From Streptomyces tauricus (GTDB lineage: Bacteria > Actinomycetota > Actinomycetes > Streptomycetales > Streptomycetaceae), in the NCBI RefSeq assembly GCF_014650955.1, contig NZ_BMVY01000002.1:310001-374000 (forward strand): a stretch of 64,000 nt of DNA, read 5' to 3'. Made by a program: the position numbers and the translations under genes. Below, one piece after another: positions 56,885 to 64,000 of this stretch; position 1 is the stretch's first letter; each line of letters begins with the position of its first letter. The notes below the pieces were generated by a model. The model worked only from the letters and a program-made list of their open reading frames with translations. It was not told where the DNA came from and did not search any database.

Positions 56885-58323
56885 TCCTCCGGCGCTGCCG
56901 CGGGCACGGTATCCACTCCCTGCGCGGCAAGCTGACGGTCGCCAATGTGGCGCTGCTGGCGCTCGGCATCGTCGTGGCGACGGCGGTGAGTCTGATGGGC
57001 ATGCGGTACTACCTGCTGGACCAGGTCGACTCGGGGCTGCTCAGGATGCGGGACTCGCTGGAGAGTACGCAGCTGACCGCGCGGCAGATCGACTCGCTGA
57101 GCGCGCTGGCCTTCGTCCGGGAGGGGCGGGCGCCGGAGTCGCAGGGCCCGCCGGACGCGGACTCGCTGTTCGCGGTGGTCGACTCCGAGGGCCGGGCCCT
57201 CACCCTCGGCACGTTCGAGCCGACCCCGAACCAGCGCGCGCTCGCCTCGGCGGTGGACGATCCCCGGGCGCTCACCGGTGACGCGGACCCGCGCGACGTG
57301 ACGGTGGACGGTTCGCCGTTCCGGGTGGTCGGTGCCTCCCTGCCCGACGGGTCGGTGATCCTGGTCGCCGGTTCGACCGACGCGCTGCACAAGGGCATGG
57401 CCAAGGCCCTCAAGCTGGATCTGTTCTTCGGGGTGCTGCTGCTGGCGCTGCTCGCCGTCCTGACGATGCTGAGCGTGAGACGGCGGCTGCGGCCGCTGGA
57501 GGACATGGTGGAGACGTCGTCGGCGATCGCCGAGGGGGATCTGGCGCGCCGGGTGCCGTCCAGCCACCACCCCACCCAGGAGGTCGAGCAGTTGCGGCTC
57601 GCCCTCAACTCGATGCTCCAGCAGGTGGAGGTGGCGTACCGGACGCGTGAGCGCAGCGCGGCCCAGCTGCGGCGGTTCGTCGCGGACGCCTCGCACGAGC
57701 TGCGTACACCGCTGTCGGCGATACGCGGCTATCTCCAGCTGTACGACAAGGGCATGCTGCGGGAGCCAGCCGAGCGCAAGCGTGCCTGGGACCGGATGAC
57801 CGGGGAGGCCGACCGGATGGGCCGCCTGGTCGACGAACTGCTCACCCTGGCCCGCCTCGACCAGCAGCCCGAACTGCGGTTCCGGAACGTCGACCTGAGC
57901 CGTCTGGTGCGGGACGCGGCGGAGGATCTGCGGGCCCAGCAGCCCGGCCGCCCGGTGTCGGTGAGCGCCGAGGGGGCCCTCCTCGTACGGGCGGACGAGT
58001 CGGGCCTGCGGCAGGTGCTGGGCAATCTCGTGGCGAACGTACGCACGCACACGCCCGCGGATGTCGCCGTCGCCCTCGATCTGGAGCGGGTCGACGGGGT
58101 GGTGCGGGTGCGGGTCGCCGACGAGGGGCCGGGCCTCGCGGAGGAGGACGCGGCCCGCATCTTCGACCGGTTCTTCCGGGCGGGCGGGGGTGCGGGCAGT
58201 GGCCTGGGCATGGCCATCGTGCAGGGAGTGGCTGCCGCACACGGGGGTGAGGTGACGGTACGCACGTCGCCGGGCGCGGGCCTGGAGGTGACGGTCACGC
58301 TGCCCTCCGGGCTGTGCGGGTGA
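56881..58323 (+). CDS. Sensor histidine kinase
   Basis: A 480-residue kinase with two transmembrane helices (about 20-42 and 170-195) around a 125-residue extracellular sensor domain of unknown type. A HAMP domain follows (about 196-250). The H-box is ASHELRTPLSAIRGYLQLYD. The ATPase domain has VLGNLVANVRTHTP (N-box), VADEGPGLAEED (G1) and GSGLGMAIVQGVAAAHGG (G2). The gene is coupled to the response regulator by GTGA. A GC-rich repeat cluster follows the stop. Confidence 0.95.
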   Translation: MILRRCRGHGIHSLRGKLTVANVALLALGIVVATAVSLMGMRYYLLDQVDSGLLRMRDSLESTQLTARQIDSLSALAFVREGRAPESQGPPDADSLFAVVDSEGRALTLGTFEPTPNQRALASAVDDPRALTGDADPRDVTVDGSPFRVVGASLPDGSVILVAGSTDALHKGMAKALKLDLFFGVLLLALLAVLTMLSVRRRLRPLEDMVETSSAIAEGDLARRVPSSHHPTQEVEQLRLALNSMLQQVEVAYRTRERSAAQLRRFVADASHELRTPLSAIRGYLQLYDKGMLREPAERKRAWDRMTGEADRMGRLVDELLTLARLDQQPELRFRNVDLSRLVRDAAEDLRAQQPGRPVSVSAEGALLVRADESGLRQVLGNLVANVRTHTPADVAVALDLERVDGVVRVRVADEGPGLAEEDAARIFDRFFRAGGGAGSGLGMAIVQGVAAAHGGEVTVRTSPGAGLEVTVTLPSGLCG

Positions 58324-58724
58324 GTCTTTCCGGGGCGGATCCAATAGGTGCGTCACGAGGGCGTGCCCGGTCGGGGTGGGCCGCGCAGTTCCCCGTGCCC
58401 CTGAAGGCCGCCTACGGCGCCTCCAGGGGCACGCTTCCAGCCACCCGAGAAACACCACGCCCGACCGCCCCCAAGGGGCACGAGGAACGGCACCGCCCAC
58501 CCCCACCGCCCCCTAAGGGGCGCGGGGAACTGCGCGGCCAGCCCTCACAGGGCCGCACAATGACAACGGGCCAAGCCCACAAAGGGGCGCGGGGAACTGC
58601 GCACGGCCCACCCCCACCGACCCGCACAATCACAACAGGCCCAGAGCCCACAAAGGGGCGCGGGGAACTGCGCGGCCGGCCCTCGCCGGGGTCGCAGGTC
58701 AGAGGCGGCGGGACGGCCGCGGCG
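58324..58724. repeat. GC-rich interspersed repeat cluster after histidine kinase
   Basis: No gene is visible in this 401-bp gap. A divergent copy in reverse orientation (GCGCAGTTCCCCGTGCCCCT near 58384) is followed by a degenerate copy near 58479 and three copies of GGGGCGCGGGGAACTGCGC at 58517, 58584 and 58655. The spacers share CCCACAAA or CCGCACAAT words, so part of the unit has been duplicated in tandem. Confidence 0.85.
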
Positions 58725-59141
58725 CTAGCTCGTGGCCGGGGTCGGCGCCGGGACGAGCGCCCAGACCGTCTTGCCGTGGCGGCCCCGACTCCACACCCCC
58801 CACGCGGTCGTCAGGCTCTCGACCAACCGCAACCCCCGCCCCGACTCCTCCTCGTACTCCCCGACCGCCCGCAACCGCGGCTGCACAGCACTCTCGTCGG
58901 AGACCTCGATGAGACACGACCCGTCCGCGAGCGTCGTCACCGCGACCTCGAACTCCCGCTCGAGCAGCGGCGCGTGCCGCACCGCGTTCGTCGCCAGTTC
59001 GGACACGAGCAGCACCACGTCCTCGAACGCCTGCTCCCCCGAACTGTGCCCCCAGTTCGACAGATGGTCACGCACCCGGCGCCGCGCGAGCCCGACGGAA
59101 GCCGGGTGCCGGGGCAGCCGGAAGGAGTTGCGTCTCAACAC
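58725..59141 (-). CDS. RsbW-like ATP-binding protein (anti-sigma regulatory kinase type)
   Basis: A 138-residue HATPase_c_2 protein of the RsbW/SpoIIAB superfamily. The N-box is VVLLVSELATNAVRHAPLLE, followed by VEVSDES-like LIEVSDESAVQPRLR and a G2-type segment GRGLRLVESLTTAWGV. Many Streptomyces members of this family lack a known sigma target. No sigma or XRE/DUF397 partner is adjacent here. GTG 59141 follows GGAGC. A palindrome in its upstream region may be its operator. Confidence 0.9.
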   Translation of the reverse strand: MLRRNSFRLPRHPASVGLARRRVRDHLSNWGHSSGEQAFEDVVLLVSELATNAVRHAPLLEREFEVAVTTLADGSCLIEVSDESAVQPRLRAVGEYEEESGRGLRLVESLTTAWGVWSRGRHGKTVWALVPAPTPATS

Positions 59142-59472
59142 GTTTGCTCCTCACCCCGCGCACGCCTCCGTCACATCATGCTGCGTGACGCAAGCCCGAT
59201 GCGTCACTCGCGCAATTGCAACCCTGCATGAACGCGACAGGCGGTCGACGGGCCGTTCCCGTCGGGGCTCCACAACCGGAAGGCCCCGTGCCGTCCGACG
59301 GGTACCCCGACCACCCGTGTCGGCACTGCTCAGCCGGTGATTCGCACCCCGCCGCGGCCCGCGGAAAGGCACCGCACACATGGCGGTTCACCGGTTCCTG
59401 TGAAGGTTCCCGTCCGTACGGCCGCGACCGGCGCCCCGCCGACTGGCCAGAATCGGCTGGTCGACGGCCCCG
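59142..59472. other. 331-bp intergenic region upstream of RsbW-like gene
   Basis: No gene is visible. The part near 59141 should contain the RsbW-like promoter. An inverted repeat lies at 59185-59207. The rest, up to the metallophosphoesterase stop at 59473, shows nothing I can name. Confidence 0.5.
59185..59207. promoter_or_regulatory. Inverted repeat GTGACGCA-N7-TGCGTCAC
   Basis: Perfect 8-bp arms around AGCCCGA, located 44 nt upstream of the RsbW-like start. Size and spacing suit a dimeric regulator; none is encoded beside it. Confidence 0.5.
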
Positions 59473-60789
59473 TCAGGCCTGCCTGGAGGCCAGCTCCACG
59501 ACCGTGATGTCGGACGGCGCCCCCACCCGGGTCGGCGGCCCCCACGCGCCGGCGCCCCGCGACACGTACAACTGCGTGTCCCCGTAGCGCTCCAGACCGG
59601 CGAGGGTCGGATTGGCGAGGTCCGCGATGAAGTTGCCGGGCCACAACTGCCCGCCGTGGGTGTGCCCGGAGAGCTGGAGGTCCACCCCGTGGTCCACGGC
59701 GTCATGGATCTGTACGGGCTGGTGGGCGAGCAGGACACACGCCCGGCCCCGGTCCCGGTCCCCGAGGGCCTTGGCGAAGTCTGGGCCCTGCCCCTCGTCC
59801 TCCCCGGCGATGTCGTTGACCCCGGCGAGATCGAAGTGGGCCAGCTCGGTGCGCACGTTCTCCAGCGGGTTCAGCCCCAGTTCACGGACGCGCGCGACCC
59901 ACTCCTCGGCCCCGGAGAAGTACTCGTGGTTCCCGGTGACGAAGAACGCCCCGTGCCGTGCCCTCAGTTGCGCGAGCGGCGCCGCGGCGGGCCCGAGGTC
60001 CTTCACGCTGCCGTCGACGAGGTCGCCCACGACCGCGATCAGGTCGGGCTGCGTCGAGTTGATCGTGTCGACGACCTTCTGCGCGAACCCGCGTCCCAGT
60101 ACGGGCCCGAGGTGGATGTCGCTGACGACGGCGATCCGGTACCCGTGGGCGGCCCTCGGGAGCTTGGCCAGCGGCACGGTGACCCGCTTCACCTTGGGCC
60201 CGCTCACGACGCCGTACGTCCCGTACCCCACGGTGCCCACGGCGGCGGCCGCCGCGGCCCCGCCCACGACACGCGAGATGAGGAGCCGGCGCGAGGGACC
60301 GGCGGGGGTGGGCGCGGGCGCCTCCGCCGACGCCGGCGCCGACGCCTCGGAGGCCCGCCCGGCCTCCCCGGCCGCGCGCGCTCCCGCCGGGACATGCGCG
60401 GCCTCGCGCACGTCCGCCGGTGCGGGCTCAGGCTCGGTCACCGGCTCCGGCTCGGTCGCGGGCGCCGTACGCCGGTCCAGAGCCCTCCGCAGCAGCGGCC
60501 GTACGGCCTCGCCGACCAGCAGCGCCAGCAGGAGGTAGATCGACAGCGCCATCCACAGGAAGCCGGGCCAGGCCAGCACCTGCTGCAGCCAGAACGGCGC
60601 ACCCGTCTGCTCGGACGTGATCGCCGCGAACATGAGCACCGGCCCGCCGACGAGCACGGCCGTGCCCACGCGCCGGGACACCCCGGGCCGCGCTGTCGTG
60701 TCACGCACCAGCCGGCGCCACAGGTACCAGTGCAGCCCCCCGAACACGGCCAGGGCCAGAACTACGACCACGACGAACACGATGACCAC
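59473..60789 (-). CDS. Membrane-anchored metallophosphoesterase
   Basis: A 438-residue protein with three N-terminal hydrophobic segments (about 1-20, 42-60, 70-95), then an Ala/Pro/Glu linker with repeated EPEP, a fourth segment near residue 170, and a calcineurin-like phosphoesterase domain (about 205-435). The metal-binding motifs are all present: VVSDIHLG, VVGDLVDG, VTGNHEYF and LSGHTHGGQLW. Relatives cleave phosphodiesters such as lipid-linked or cyclic nucleotides. The domain lies outside the membrane if the helices alternate as expected. GTG 60789 is the only reasonable start. Confidence 0.93.
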   Translation of the reverse strand: MVIVFVVVVVLALAVFGGLHWYLWRRLVRDTTARPGVSRRVGTAVLVGGPVLMFAAITSEQTGAPFWLQQVLAWPGFLWMALSIYLLLALLVGEAVRPLLRRALDRRTAPATEPEPVTEPEPAPADVREAAHVPAGARAAGEAGRASEASAPASAEAPAPTPAGPSRRLLISRVVGGAAAAAAVGTVGYGTYGVVSGPKVKRVTVPLAKLPRAAHGYRIAVVSDIHLGPVLGRGFAQKVVDTINSTQPDLIAVVGDLVDGSVKDLGPAAAPLAQLRARHGAFFVTGNHEYFSGAEEWVARVRELGLNPLENVRTELAHFDLAGVNDIAGEDEGQGPDFAKALGDRDRGRACVLLAHQPVQIHDAVDHGVDLQLSGHTHGGQLWPGNFIADLANPTLAGLERYGDTQLYVSRGAGAWGPPTRVGAPSDITVVELASRQA

Positions 60790-60932
60790 GCGACGGCTCT
60801 CCCGTTATGACGTTGTGCGATACGGCGATACGGCGTTGTGCCGATGCGGCGTTGGCTGTTGTGGCGTTGGGCTCTGTTGTGCCGTGACGCCCGTGCTGCG
60901 CTACGACTGTCCGGCGTCACGCCTGTGCGGCG

Positions 60933-61181
60933 TCACGACGGCGGCGTGCCGCGCAAGGCTCGCACCCCGCGCAACCCGATGCCCCCGACAACCGTCCCCA
61001 AGACAAAGGAGACAACGGCGAGCGTCAGGTGCACCCAGAAGTACCCGGTCGGATCGCCCGCGTCGTCGAAGGCGAGCCCGCTGCCGTCCTTCCAGAGATT
61101 TTTGATGAAAGTGACCCAGATGACCCAGCTCCACACCCCGAAGGCGAGCAGGAACCAGGAGACGGGACGGCTGAGCTTCAT
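60933..61181 (-). CDS. SCO4848-family membrane protein
   Basis: An 82-residue protein with two transmembrane helices: VSWFLLAFGVWSWVIWVTFI and the downstream HLTLAVVSFVLGTVVGGIGL. Between them is the conserved NLWKDGSGLAFDDAGDPTGY loop. This matches my memory of the SCO4848 family of actinobacterial membrane proteins of unknown function, found next to the D,D-carboxypeptidase gene SCO4847, as is the case here. ATG 61181 gives the family length. The gap 60790-60932 holds short direct repeats (GATACGGC twice, GTTGTG variants). Confidence 0.88.
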   Translation of the reverse strand: MKLSRPVSWFLLAFGVWSWVIWVTFIKNLWKDGSGLAFDDAGDPTGYFWVHLTLAVVSFVLGTVVGGIGLRGVRALRGTPPS

Positions 61182-61319
61182 GCGTTCAGTATCGCCGTCC
61201 TCGAACGGAACCGGCGCCCGGGGTGGGTCCGGCCACGGCACCCGGCACGGTGGCGGAAAAGCCCCTGCCGGAAAGGGCCCTGGCGAGGAGGCCCCTGCGA
61301 CTTCCCGCCCTACGCCATG

Positions 61320-61325
61320 TACGTT
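61320..61325 (+). promoter_or_regulatory. -10-like hexamer of carboxypeptidase gene
   Basis: TACGTT ends 7 nt before GTG 61333, with no Shine-Dalgarno between, consistent with a leaderless transcript starting at the GTG. Confidence 0.4.
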
Positions 61326-61332
61326 CTCGACC

Positions 61333-62649
61333 GTGCCCGCCATGAGAAAGACCGCCAAGCCGTCCTTGCTGGTCACTTCCGCCACCCTGTTGTCGTTCTC
61401 GCTCGCGCTCACGGCGACCGCCAGCGCGCCCGCCACCGCAGCGGCGGCCGCCTTCGCGGCGGACAAGCCGAAGCCGTCCCCGTCGGCCACTCCCTCGGCG
61501 ACACCGCCGGCGGACATGTCGTCCGTGGGCGGCGCCCTGCTCGCGCAGCCGGGGACCCAGGCGAACCTCGGCACCGGCGCGCCGGTCCTGCCGAAGGATC
61601 TGAGCGCCCGCTCCTGGATCGTCGCGGACGCCGAGTCCGGCGATGTCCTGGCCTCCCACAACGCGCACTGGCGGCTGCCCCCGGCGAGCACTCTGAAGAT
61701 GCTGTTCGCCGACACCCTGCTGCCCAAGTTCCCCAAGAAGCAGAAGCACAAGGTGGCCCCGTCCGACCTCGCGGGCATCGGTTCGGGTTCCAGCATGGTG
61801 GGCGTCAAGGAGGACGAGACGTACACGGTCCACGATCTGTGGCTCGGCGTCTTCCTTCGCTCCGGCAACGACGCCGTGCACGTCCTGTCCGCGATGAACG
61901 GCGGCGTCGACCAGACCGTCAAGGACATGAACGCGCGCGCCGAGGAGCTCCAGGCGCTCGACACGAACGTGGTCAGCCCGGACGGCTACGACGAGAAGCG
62001 CCAGGTGTCGTCGGCGTACGACCTGACCCTGTTCGCCCGCTCCGGCCTGCAGAACGAGGACTTCCGCGAGTACTGCTCGACGGTCCGCGCGAAGTTCCCC
62101 GGCGAGACGAAGAAGAACAAGAAGGGCAAGACGACCCGCGGCACCTTCGAGATCCAGAACACCAACCGGCTGCTGACCGGCGACTACGGCCTGGACGCCT
62201 ATCAGGGCATTGCGGGTGTGAAGAACGGCAACACCACGAACGCGGGCGCGACCTTCACCGGGGTCGCCGAGCGGGACGGCAGGGTCCTGCTCGTCACGGT
62301 CATGAACCCGGAGAAGCAGGAGCACGACCAGGTCTACAAGGAGACCGCCGAACTCCTCGACTGGGGTTTCAAGGCTTCCGGCAAGGTCTCCCCGGTGGGC
62401 GAGCTGGTGCCGCCGAAGAGCGCGGACACGGGCGCGCAGCCGGGCGCGAACGCCTCCGGTGAGGCGGGCGGTTCGGGTGACGGCGCGGCCTCGTCGAAGC
62501 CGGTCGCGGCCTCCTCGGAGCAGGGCGGTTCGGGTGGTGTCGGCATCGCCCTGGCGATCACCGGCGGCGTTCTCGCCCTGCTCGCCGCCGGCGTGTTCCT
62601 GATCAACCGCCGCTGGCCGCTGCCGGAGCTGATGCGTCGCCGCCGCTGA
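61333..62649 (+). CDS. D-alanyl-D-alanine carboxypeptidase (PBP5-like)
   Basis: A 438-residue secreted penicillin-binding enzyme that trims pentapeptide stems. A signal peptide (about 4-38) and Pro/Ser linker precede the S11 domain. The domain contains catalytic S-x-x-K in PASTLKMLFADT, the S-G-N motif in LRSGNDAVHVLS, and a later K-N-G in GIAGVKNGNTTNAGAT. A Gly/Ser-rich linker leads to a C-terminal helix, GIALAITGGVLALLAAGVFL, and a basic tail that anchors it. GTG 61333 is chosen from the -10 box; ATG 61342 is the alternative. It overlaps the convergent YihY gene by 47 bp. Confidence 0.93.
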   Translation: MPAMRKTAKPSLLVTSATLLSFSLALTATASAPATAAAAAFAADKPKPSPSATPSATPPADMSSVGGALLAQPGTQANLGTGAPVLPKDLSARSWIVADAESGDVLASHNAHWRLPPASTLKMLFADTLLPKFPKKQKHKVAPSDLAGIGSGSSMVGVKEDETYTVHDLWLGVFLRSGNDAVHVLSAMNGGVDQTVKDMNARAEELQALDTNVVSPDGYDEKRQVSSAYDLTLFARSGLQNEDFREYCSTVRAKFPGETKKNKKGKTTRGTFEIQNTNRLLTGDYGLDAYQGIAGVKNGNTTNAGATFTGVAERDGRVLLVTVMNPEKQEHDQVYKETAELLDWGFKASGKVSPVGELVPPKSADTGAQPGANASGEAGGSGDGAASSKPVAASSEQGGSGGVGIALAITGGVLALLAAGVFLINRRWPLPELMRRRR

Positions 62650-63535
62650 GTTCCGCCGAGTCGTCCGTCCCGGCCGGCTCGGGCGTCTCCTTGTGCTCCG
62701 TCGCCGTCCAGGCCGCGCAGAAGAGCAGCAGCTTGGACGTGAAGTTGATCCACAGCAGCAGGGCGACGGGCACCCCGAACGCCCCGTACATGCTCTTCGC
62801 CGCGACTCCCTGGATATAGCCGCTGAGCAGCAGTTTCAGCAGTTCGAACCCGGCGGCGCCGATCAGCGCGGCGACGACGAGGCGGCGCCGCTCCGGCTGG
62901 ACACCGGGGAGCAGCGTCAGTAGGTACAGGAGCAGCAGGAAGGCGGCGAGGACGGCCACGGCGAACGCGGCCACCCTCAGCAGCACCCCGCCCCAGCCGC
63001 CCTCGTCGATCCCGAGCTGCCGGGTGGTCCAGCCCACGGCGGTCGACGCGAGGGTGGAGGCGGCGATCGTGACGAGTGCGGCGCCGCCGAGGCCGACGAG
63101 TACGCCGCCGTCCACGAGCTTGCGCAGGATCGGGTTCTCCTCCTCGTCCGGCAGCTCCCAGACGGCGCGCAGGCACTCGCGCATCGAGCCGACCCAGCCG
63201 ATGCCGGTGAAGAGCAGCAGGGCGCCCGCGATGAGTCCGACCGTGCCGGCGTTCTCGACGAGAGCGCCGATGTCGAGCTGTTCGGCGATACCGGGGATCT
63301 GCTCGGTGATCTTGTCCTCGAGCGTCCGCACCCCCTTCTCGTCGAGGGTCGCGGCGGCGATCGCGGCGGCCACGGTGATCAGCGGGAAGAGCGCGATGAA
63401 GCTGATGAAGGTCATCGCCGCGGCGAGCCGCGTCCACTTCACCCGGTCCAGTCGTTCGTACGAGCGCCAGGCGTGCGTGAGCATCAGCCGTGCGACCAAC
63501 GGGCCCACTACGGGGAGCTTTTTCAGCCAGTCCAT
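62603..63535 (-). CDS. YihY/BrkB-family inner membrane protein
   Basis: A 310-residue membrane protein with six hydrophobic segments and the Virul_fac_BrkB layout. RLAAAMTFISFIALFPLITV (N-terminal), GIGWVGSMRECLRAVWELPD and the late YGAFGVPVALLLWINFTSKL are characteristic. The function is unsettled, with envelope integrity roles proposed. The C-terminus is a Ser/Ala-rich tail of about 25 residues. ATG 63535 overlaps the GtrA gene's end by 13 bp, so the two are one transcript on the minus strand. Its 3' end overlaps the carboxypeptidase gene convergently. Confidence 0.9.
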   Translation of the reverse strand: MDWLKKLPVVGPLVARLMLTHAWRSYERLDRVKWTRLAAAMTFISFIALFPLITVAAAIAAATLDEKGVRTLEDKITEQIPGIAEQLDIGALVENAGTVGLIAGALLLFTGIGWVGSMRECLRAVWELPDEEENPILRKLVDGGVLVGLGGAALVTIAASTLASTAVGWTTRQLGIDEGGWGGVLLRVAAFAVAVLAAFLLLLYLLTLLPGVQPERRRLVVAALIGAAGFELLKLLLSGYIQGVAAKSMYGAFGVPVALLLWINFTSKLLLFCAAWTATEHKETPEPAGTDDSAELSGGDASAPAAASGG

Positions 63536-64000
63536 GATCCGACTCTGCCCTCGCCTCGGAAAACCAATGTCCTGGTACCCCAAAAGCGCAGGACCGTAGC
63601 GAGCGCCATACCGATCCCCGCGCCCGACACGGTGTCCGCGCGCGGGGAGGTGAACCCGAGGCCGTAGTGGCTGACGAGGATGCACAGCAGCTGCACCAGG
63701 GCTCCCGCGATGTTCACCCCGAAGAAGATCCCGTACTGGAGCAGGCCCGGGGTCGTGTGCCGGTACGTGCCCAGCGCGTTGCCCGCGTACGCGACCGAGC
63801 AGCCCGCCACGAACGACAGGGCCTTGGCGGTCAGCGGATCGAGCCCTGCCGGGCCGCGCAGCCAGAGGAAGAGGGCGAGGTCGGCGGCGTACGCGACCAG
63901 TCCCGCGGCGGCGAAGCCGAGCAGTTCCCGGCGTTGCGGCCGACGCGCGCGAGGTGAGGGCGCCCGGTGTACGCCCGCTGTCTCCGCGCTCTGCGCCCCG
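63523..64000 (-). CDS. GtrA-family protein, C-terminal part (gene runs off right edge)
   Basis: About 158 codons of a GtrA-like protein with four hydrophobic segments: LLGFAAAGLVAYAADLALFL, ALSFVAGCSVAYAGNALGTY, QYGIFFGVNIAGALVQLLCI and ADTVSGAGIGMALATVLRFW, ending in RTLVFRGEG. GtrA proteins are thought to translocate lipid-linked sugars, often for wall glycan modification. The frame is open to base 64000; a start may lie just outside or be an unseen codon in the basic head. It is coupled to the downstream YihY-family gene by overlap. Confidence 0.88.
   Translation of the reverse strand, partial: GAQSAETAGVHRAPSPRARRPQRRELLGFAAAGLVAYAADLALFLWLRGPAGLDPLTAKALSFVAGCSVAYAGNALGTYRHTTPGLLQYGIFFGVNIAGALVQLLCILVSHYGLGFTSPRADTVSGAGIGMALATVLRFWGTRTLVFRGEGRVGSWTG

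Noticed and set aside
60819-60930. GATACGGC and GTTGTG direct repeats as an operator array
   Set aside because: The repeats are short, irregular, and lie downstream of one gene's end and upstream of the metallophosphoesterase start without symmetry. I see no basis for a regulator.
1-64000. tRNA, rRNA, insertion sequence, prophage or integrative element
   Set aside because: I looked for CCA-ended cloverleaf sequences, transposase or integrase motifs and terminal inverted repeats and saw none; codon usage is uniform apart from the GT2 region.

Overview
The window is about 72% G+C. Its genes use G/C in almost every third codon position, start often at GTG, and are packed on both strands. Gene content and order (BMP-type nucleoside importer, Kdn/sialic-type glycopolymer cluster, sdhCDAB, an SCO4848-family membrane protein, paired ECF sigma factors) point to a Streptomyces chromosome core region resembling S. 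coelicolor SCO4840s-SCO4900s; that synteny is from memory, not from a search. I see no rRNA, tRNA, CRISPR array, insertion sequence, prophage or PKS/NRPS cluster.

Layout. 1-0.5 kb: 5' part of adenosine deaminase (add, minus). 0.6-7 kb: alpha/beta hydrolase, LysR regulator divergent from an MFS exporter, an ECF sigma factor with a SnoaL-like tail overlapping a convergent STAS gene, and an AEC-family transporter. 7-16 kb: nucleoside uptake and catabolism: an ABC importer (ATPase, two permeases), cytidine deaminase, thymidine phosphorylase and two tandem BMP lipoproteins. Together with add these carry a shared palindrome, CTACGCGCGTAG or a 10/12 match, just upstream of their starts, which defines a probable local regulon. 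16.3-17.6 kb: M20 amidohydrolase.

17.9-26.6 kb: a surface glycopolymer cluster built around a 9-carbon sugar: polysialyltransferase-like protein, NeuB without its C-terminal SAF domain, NeuA fused to a HAD phosphatase, a putative DUF6716-type glycosyltransferase, then divergently GT2, a second polysialyltransferase-like protein and an acyltransferase. The fused phosphatase and the lack of an epimerase fit Kdn (teichulosonic acid type) better than N-acetylneuraminate. 26.7-30.7 kb: TetR regulator divergent from an FAD monooxygenase with two clear operators, LysE exporter, L,D-transpeptidase lipoprotein.

31-35.3 kb: two paralogous ECF sigma/membrane-partner modules whose partners share an extracellular two-cysteine domain but have very different repetitive tails. 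35.6-42.5 kb: secreted PGRP amidase with FG-GAP repeats behind a terminator-like leader, several hypothetical genes, DUF4328 protein, GH20 hexosaminidase. 42.7-47 kb: OHCU-decarboxylase-like protein and sdhCDAB. 47-53.6 kb: TM2/DUF2752/TM2 group, orphan DUF397, M48 peptidase, Uma2 protein, VOC protein, and a membrane protein/DCC1 oxidoreductase/TetR unit with paired operators. 53.6-64 kb: MMPL transporter divergent from a two-component system, RsbW-like kinase, metallophosphoesterase, SCO4848-family protein, D-Ala-D-Ala carboxypeptidase, YihY-family protein and a partial GtrA protein.

Recurring themes are clusters of a short GC-rich interspersed repeat (core GGGGCGCGGGGAACTGCGCG), apparently leaderless genes (a TANNNT -10 hexamer 6-7 nt before the start codon), non-canonical start codons, and in-frame low-complexity expansions inside otherwise conserved proteins.
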